Source: an uncultured Prevotella sp. (GTDB taxonomy: Bacteria; Bacteroidota; Bacteroidia; Bacteroidales; Bacteroidaceae). Taken from it: a stretch of 8,141 nucleotides of DNA. The DNA is taken from contig USFX01000123.1 of the NCBI GenBank assembly GCA_900553965.1, positions 1 through 8,141 of the forward strand, given 5' to 3'. The notes below the pieces were generated by a model that did not search any database, was not told the DNA's origin, and was given only the letters and a program-made list of their open reading frames with translations. Made by a program: the position numbers and the translations under genes. Positions 5,783 to 8,141 of this stretch are shown piece after piece (within the stretch, counting starts at the first letter, position 1; each line of letters begins with the position of its first letter).

Positions 5783-6436
5783 ATGAAGAGACTAATGTTC
5801 ACCATCGCAAGCATCATCATGGCCCTGCCGATGCTCGCACAGTATGATGCTTACGGCAGGACGCAGGCAAGAATGTCGGGATATGCCGATGAGCGTAACA
5901 TATACTACGGCTTGCGCCTCGGTATGGGAATCTCCACCGTCAACTCAGACGACAGCGATCTTGACGGCGGAAGCTCTCAGACGGGACTCAACCTCGGTGC
6001 CGTTGCCGGATTTCAACTGGCTGCCTCCACTCCCGTCTACCTCGAAACGGGACTCTTCTACACCGAAAAAGGTGGAAAAGGCTATGTCGACAACTCCAAG
6101 TTCACGTACAATCTGAACTATCTTGAGATTCCCATCATCGTTAAATACCGCTATAGCATCGACGACCGCTTCTCCGTCCAGCCTTTTGCCGGAGGCTATA
6201 TCGCGTTCGGTGTGGGCGGAAAGGTGAAGAACTATTCCGAGCGCGAGACCAGCTCTTCGTTCTCGGAGAACTACTTCAAGCGTTTCGACGGCGGATTGAA
6301 GATAGGCTGCGGTGCCGAATATCAGATGATATATGCCGAGCTTGCGTACGACTGGGGATTGGCGAACATCTGCCACAGCGACTTCGATACGTCCCGGACG
6401 GGCTGCTTCTACATCAACTGCGGCGTAAACTTCTGA
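5783..6436 (+). CDS. Outer-membrane beta-barrel protein (PorT-like)
   Basis: The 217-residue protein has a signal peptide (MKRLMFTIASIIMALPMLAQ, cleavage likely after the Ala before Gln) and then alternating polar/hydrophobic strands typical of a small beta-barrel. It matches the style of the PorT/outer-membrane beta-barrel family of Bacteroidetes: YYGLRLGMGIS, LGAVAGFQLA, VYLETGLFYTEKGGKG, NYLEIPIIVKYRY, VQPFAGGYIAFGVGGK and YAELAYDWGL, ending in GVNF with the C-terminal aromatic residue expected of outer-membrane barrels. Four cysteines in the last quarter are somewhat unusual for such a barrel. The exact ligand or role is unknown; family members are often porins, assembly factors or surface proteins. 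It is transcribed from its own promoter at 5652-5682 and followed by the 6540-6602 terminator. The ATG at 5783 is chosen because it opens the signal peptide. Confidence 0.85.
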   Translation: MKRLMFTIASIIMALPMLAQYDAYGRTQARMSGYADERNIYYGLRLGMGISTVNSDDSDLDGGSSQTGLNLGAVAGFQLAASTPVYLETGLFYTEKGGKGYVDNSKFTYNLNYLEIPIIVKYRYSIDDRFSVQPFAGGYIAFGVGGKVKNYSERETSSSFSENYFKRFDGGLKIGCGAEYQMIYAELAYDWGLANICHSDFDTSRTGCFYINCGVNF

Positions 6437-6438
6437 CG

Positions 6439-6518
6439 CCCACGTGTAACGTAGAGACGTACCCATGTAACGACTGAAGCGTCTCCGTGTAACGACTGAG
6501 ACTTCCCCGTGTTGCGGT
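6439..6518. repeat. 22-bp-period tandem repeat with embedded GAGACG palindrome
   Basis: TGTAACG occurs at 6445, 6466 and 6488, and the variant TGTTGCG at 6510, so the steps are 21, 22 and 22 bp. The middle units share the longer string TGTAACGACTGA (6466-6477 and 6488-6499). The first unit also carries GTAGAGACGT, and CGTCTCC follows at 6480-6486, so GAGACG (6454-6459) can pair with CGTCTC (6480-6485). These are the same ends as the palindrome at 91-118. The array begins directly after the OMP stop codon. Confidence 0.7.
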
Positions 6519-6539
6519 GCTACGGCGCGTGACCTACAG

Positions 6540-6602
6540 AACATCCCCGGGAGTACTGCCATACCTGATGTATGACAGTACTCCCGGGGATGTTACGTTT
6601 TT
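6540..6602 (+). terminator. Long perfect hairpin terminator after the OMP gene
   Basis: The left arm (6540-6558) and the right arm CAGTACTCCCGGGGATGTT (6576-6594) pair perfectly over 19 bp. After one C-A mismatch, CATAC (6560-6564) pairs with GTATG (6570-6574) around a 5-nt loop, giving 24 paired bases per arm. A T-run starts 4 nt after the stem (6598-6602, then TTTT after one G). This is longer than most intrinsic terminators but fits that role for the OMP transcript. A short mobile palindrome is the alternative. Confidence 0.82.
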
Positions 6603-6633
6603 GTTTTACGGCTATGTTGTCATGCAGGTACAT

Positions 6634-6670
6634 AAACAAAGAATGACAAACCTCTTGGTTTGTCATTCTT
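6634..6670 (-). terminator. Terminator of the tRNA-fMet gene
   Basis: On the minus strand, AAGAATGACAAACC and GGTTTGTCATTCTT (plus-strand 6657-6670 and 6639-6652) form a perfect 14-bp stem with a 4-nt loop, followed by TGTTTATG. The stem begins 4 nt beyond the encoded CCA of the tRNA. On the plus strand it is followed only by CTC, so the minus-strand direction is favoured. Confidence 0.8.
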
Positions 6671-6674
6671 CTCT

Positions 6675-6750
6675 TGGTTGCGGAGGCAGGACTCGAACAT
6701 GCGACCTCCAGGTTATGAGCCTGGCGAGCTACCAACTGCTCCACTCCGCG
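6675..6750 (-). tRNA. Initiator tRNA-fMet (CAU), CCA encoded
   Basis: The minus strand gives a complete 76-nt cloverleaf: acceptor CGCGGAG/CTCCGCA, D arm GAGC/GCTC with loop AGTTGGTA, anticodon arm CCAGG-CTCATAA-CCTGG, variable loop AGGTC, T loop TTCGAGT, and ACCA at the 3' end encoded in the DNA. Initiator identity is shown by the unpaired C1-A72 end and the A11-U24 pair, both initiator hallmarks. Two features are atypical. The anticodon stem has A29-U41, so only two of the usual three consecutive G-C pairs remain. The T stem (GCATG/CCTGC) has a U52-C62 mismatch. It has its own promoter (6774-6805) and terminator (6634-6670), transcribed away from tetR. Confidence 0.95.
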
Positions 6751-6773
6751 GTGTTATTTCTGAATTGCGAGTG

Positions 6774-6805
6774 CAAAGGTAACACTTTATTTTTGATTAT
6801 GCAAG
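6774..6805 (-). promoter_or_regulatory. Promoter of tRNA-fMet
   Basis: On the minus strand, CTTG (6802-6805) and TACCTTTG (6774-6781) are spaced by 20 nt. The -7 box is an exact match and the -33 box has one mismatch to TTTG. The predicted start lies near 6768, leaving a short 5' leader of about 18 nt to be trimmed before C1 at 6750. Confidence 0.8.
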
Positions 6806-6835
6806 ACTTTCCCGCATTTTTTGCTCCGCGACCCG

Positions 6836-6893
6836 AAAAAGCCACCATTTTGTGGTCTTTTTGTTACCATTAGTGTTCCGTATGACCACAAAA
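6836..6893. repeat. Overlapping, mutually exclusive inverted repeats between divergent promoters
   Basis: Two alternatives share one arm. AAAAAGCCAC (6836-6845) pairs with GTGG-t-CTTTTT (6852-6862), a hairpin with A- and T-rich flanks like a weak bidirectional terminator. Alternatively TTTTGTGGTC (6848-6857) pairs with GACCACAAAA (6884-6893) across 26 nt. The core GTGG(TC)/GACCAC motif thus occurs three times. It lies upstream of both the tRNA and tetR promoters, so it could be a regulator-binding cluster or a remnant transcription barrier. Confidence 0.45.
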
Positions 6894-6908
6894 AATGTTT
6901 AACGGGCT

Positions 6909-6958
6909 GACAAAATGTCCGTTTTATTTGCTCAATCAAAATATAATTGATACTTTTG
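6909..6958 (+). promoter_or_regulatory. tetR-fabG promoter with candidate operators
   Basis: TTTG (6927-6930), 20 nt, TACTTTTG (6951-6958) is a full Bacteroidetes promoter, with a start near 6964 and a leader of about 45 nt. Inside the spacer, ATCAA (6935-6939) and TTGAT (6947-6951) form a 17-bp palindrome with a 7-bp centre, the size and position expected for a TetR-family operator that blocks its own promoter. Just upstream lies GACA-AAA-TGTC (6909-6919), another candidate half-symmetric site. The promoter is clear; the operator role is inferred. Confidence 0.75.
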
Positions 6959-7008
6959 CACATGCTAACAGTGATGTGCAATATCATCAACAAGAGGAGG
7001 AAAAGATT

Positions 7009-7602
7009 ATGTCCATATCCAAAACAAGACAGAAACTGATTGACGTGGCAAGGCAGCTGTTCGCCAAGAACGGCCTTGAGAACACCACGATGAACGACAT
7101 CGCCCTTGCTTCCGGCAAGGGCCGTCGCACGTTGTACACCTATTTTAAGAGCAAGGAGGATGTCTATTATGCCGTGATAGAGTCGGAGCTGGAGCGTCTG
7201 TCCGACCGTCTGGACGAGGTTGCGGCCAAGAAGACGCGTCCTCAGGACAAGATCATCGAGCTCATCTACACCCATCTGAACATGATTAAGGAGACCGTTG
7301 TGCGCAACGGCAACCTGCGTGCGGAGTTCTTCCGCAACATCTGGATGGTGGAGAAAGTCCGCAAGAACTTCGACGAAGACGAGATTGAGCTTTTCCGCAA
7401 GGTCTACGCCAACGGCAAGGCCGACGGCGAGTTCGACATTGAGAACGTCGACCTCGTGGCCGACATAACCCACTACTGTATCAAGGGGCTTGAGGTACCT
7501 TATATATATGGACGTCTCGGCCACGGCATGACCGAGGAGACGAGCAAGCCGCTTGTGGCCAAGGTCGTCTACGGAGCGCTGGGAAAGAGCATGTTGAAGT
7601 AA
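7009..7602 (+). CDS. TetR/AcrR-family transcriptional regulator
   Basis: This is a 197-residue regulator with a typical N-terminal helix-turn-helix: ARQLFAKNGLENTTMNDIALASGKGRRTLYTYFKSKEDVYYAVIE spread over about residues 12-57, including the GRRTLYTYF recognition-helix region. The rest is an all-helical ligand/dimer domain with no specific match I can name. The ATG at 7009 is chosen because a good AGAGGAGG Shine-Dalgarno ends 8 nt upstream and the predicted transcription start (about 6964) lies after the earlier in-frame ATG at 6895. A strong Shine-Dalgarno is uncommon in this phylum. The gene sits 37 bp upstream of fabG with no promoter between, so it probably regulates this operon and itself. 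An acyl-CoA or acyl-ACP ligand is plausible from context but not shown. Confidence 0.92.
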   Translation: MSISKTRQKLIDVARQLFAKNGLENTTMNDIALASGKGRRTLYTYFKSKEDVYYAVIESELERLSDRLDEVAAKKTRPQDKIIELIYTHLNMIKETVVRNGNLRAEFFRNIWMVEKVRKNFDEDEIELFRKVYANGKADGEFDIENVDLVADITHYCIKGLEVPYIYGRLGHGMTEETSKPLVAKVVYGALGKSMLK

Positions 7603-7639
7603 CATATATCAATAAACATATAACAAAACAACAAAGAAA

Positions 7640-8141
7640 ATGGGATTATTGACAGGTAAGACAGCCCTCATCACGGGAGCTGCGCGCGGTATCGGTAAGG
7701 CTATCGCGCTGAAATTTGCCGAAGAGGGCGCAAACATCGCGTTTACGGACCTCGTAATCGACGAGAATGGCAAGGCCACTGAGGCCGAGATTGCAGCAAA
7801 GGGCGTCAAAGCCAAAGGATATGCAAGCAACGCTGCCGACTTCGCTCAGACCGAAGAGGTGGTGAAGATGGTAAAGGAAGAGTTCGGTTCGATTGACATT
7901 CTGGTCAACAACGCCGGCATCACGAAGGACGGTCTGATGCTCCGCATGACCGAGGCACAGTGGGACGCCGTCATCGCGGTCAACCTGAAGAGTGCCTTCA
8001 ACTTCATCCACGCCTGTGTTCCGGTGATGATGCGCCAGCGCGGCGGTTCAATCATCAACATGGCGTCGGTTGTCGGAGTTCACGGCAACGCCGGCCAGAG
8101 CAACTATGCCGCCTCAAAGGCCGGTCTGATCGCTCTCGCCA
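7640..8141 (+). CDS. fabG: 3-oxoacyl-[ACP] reductase FabG (3' end outside window)
   Basis: This is a short-chain dehydrogenase/reductase that reduces 3-oxoacyl-ACP with NADPH in the fatty-acid elongation cycle, in the cytoplasm. The 167 visible residues cover most of a family protein of about 245-250. The cofactor motif TGAARGIG (12-19), NNAG (90-93), catalytic N115, S143 (NMASVVG), Y156 and K160 (NYAASKAG) are all intact. The LVNNAGITKDGLMLRM stretch is characteristic of FabG rather than other SDRs. The start is the ATG at 7640 after an A-rich leader without Shine-Dalgarno. The gene is cut by the window edge, not by mutation. It is likely co-transcribed with the TetR gene from 6927-6958. Another SDR specificity is possible but less likely. 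Confidence 0.93.
   Translation, partial: MGLLTGKTALITGAARGIGKAIALKFAEEGANIAFTDLVIDENGKATEAEIAAKGVKAKGYASNAADFAQTEEVVKMVKEEFGSIDILVNNAGITKDGLMLRMTEAQWDAVIAVNLKSAFNFIHACVPVMMRQRGGSIINMASVVGVHGNAGQSNYAASKAGLIALA

Noticed and set aside
5653..5847. 64-codon frame overlapping the OMP leader and start
   Set aside because: It begins between the -33 and -7 boxes, and its end overlaps the OMP signal peptide in another frame. Composition is not protein-like.
6675..6750. Integration site for a mobile element at the tRNA 3' end
   Set aside because: No direct repeat of the tRNA 3' end, integrase or mobile gene is visible in the window. The downstream sequence is the tRNA's own terminator.
6517..6873. 118-codon plus-strand frame over the hairpin and tRNA
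   Set aside because: It reads through a terminator, another terminator and the complement of the tRNA gene, so it cannot be a real gene.
6895..7008. Longer N-terminus for the TetR regulator starting at 6895
   Set aside because: This start precedes the promoter boxes at 6927-6958. The 7009 start has a Shine-Dalgarno sequence and begins where family members do.
6787..7605. 272-codon minus-strand open frame opposite tetR
   Set aside because: It is the antisense shadow of the TetR gene, which has clear family motifs, promoter and ribosome-binding site. The frame also runs through both divergent promoters.

Overview
The window looks like chromosomal DNA from a Bacteroidales bacterium, probably a Prevotella-like or Muribaculaceae-like relative. 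This is an inference from sequence style. Several genes carry the Bacteroidetes sigma-ABfr promoter pattern (TAnnTTTG at -7, with TTTG about 19-20 bp upstream where it can be seen). Most genes lack a Shine-Dalgarno sequence and have A-rich leaders. The protein types also fit: a PorT-like outer-membrane barrel, a TetR-fabG pair and a DsbD with a CxxxxC alpha domain. All protein genes are on the + strand, and the only minus-strand gene is a tRNA.

Layout. 1-368 is non-coding and holds a GAGACGTC palindrome and the promoter for an ExoIII/ExoA-type AP endonuclease (369-1118). After a possible terminator and a new promoter comes a small cysteine-rich lipoprotein with 11-residue KEKA repeats (1316-1639). 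1640-2062 has no convincing gene but is rich in foldable sequence and ends in a compound terminator-like hairpin. A fresh promoter then drives a two-gene unit: full-length DsbD (2098-4176) and, 16 bp later, an L-cysteine desulfidase/UPF0597-family enzyme (4193-5482). That unit ends in a perfect terminator whose stem includes the last codons and stop. A 22-bp-period AT-rich tandem repeat follows, then one very good promoter and a weaker one in front of an outer-membrane beta-barrel gene (5783-6436).

6437-7008 is a dense regulatory patch. It holds a second 22-bp-period tandem repeat containing another GAGACG palindrome copy, a 24-bp-arm terminator hairpin, a minus-strand terminator, an initiator tRNA-fMet gene (minus strand, CCA encoded) with its own promoter, overlapping inverted repeats, and the promoter of a TetR-family regulator (7009-7602). 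The regulator sits 37 bp upstream of fabG, which runs off the right end (7640-8141+).

How the genes fit together. Three consecutive genes (cysteine-rich lipoprotein, DsbD, cysteine desulfidase) all concern thiols, so a periplasmic thiol/cysteine theme is plausible but only inferred. The TetR-fabG pair suggests regulated fatty-acid synthesis. I did not find a clear new defence or mobile system. The most unusual items are the atypical initiator tRNA, the two 22-bp tandem arrays, the dispersed GTAGAGACGT palindrome family, the structured 1640-1960 stretch and the cysteine-rich LEA-like lipoprotein.
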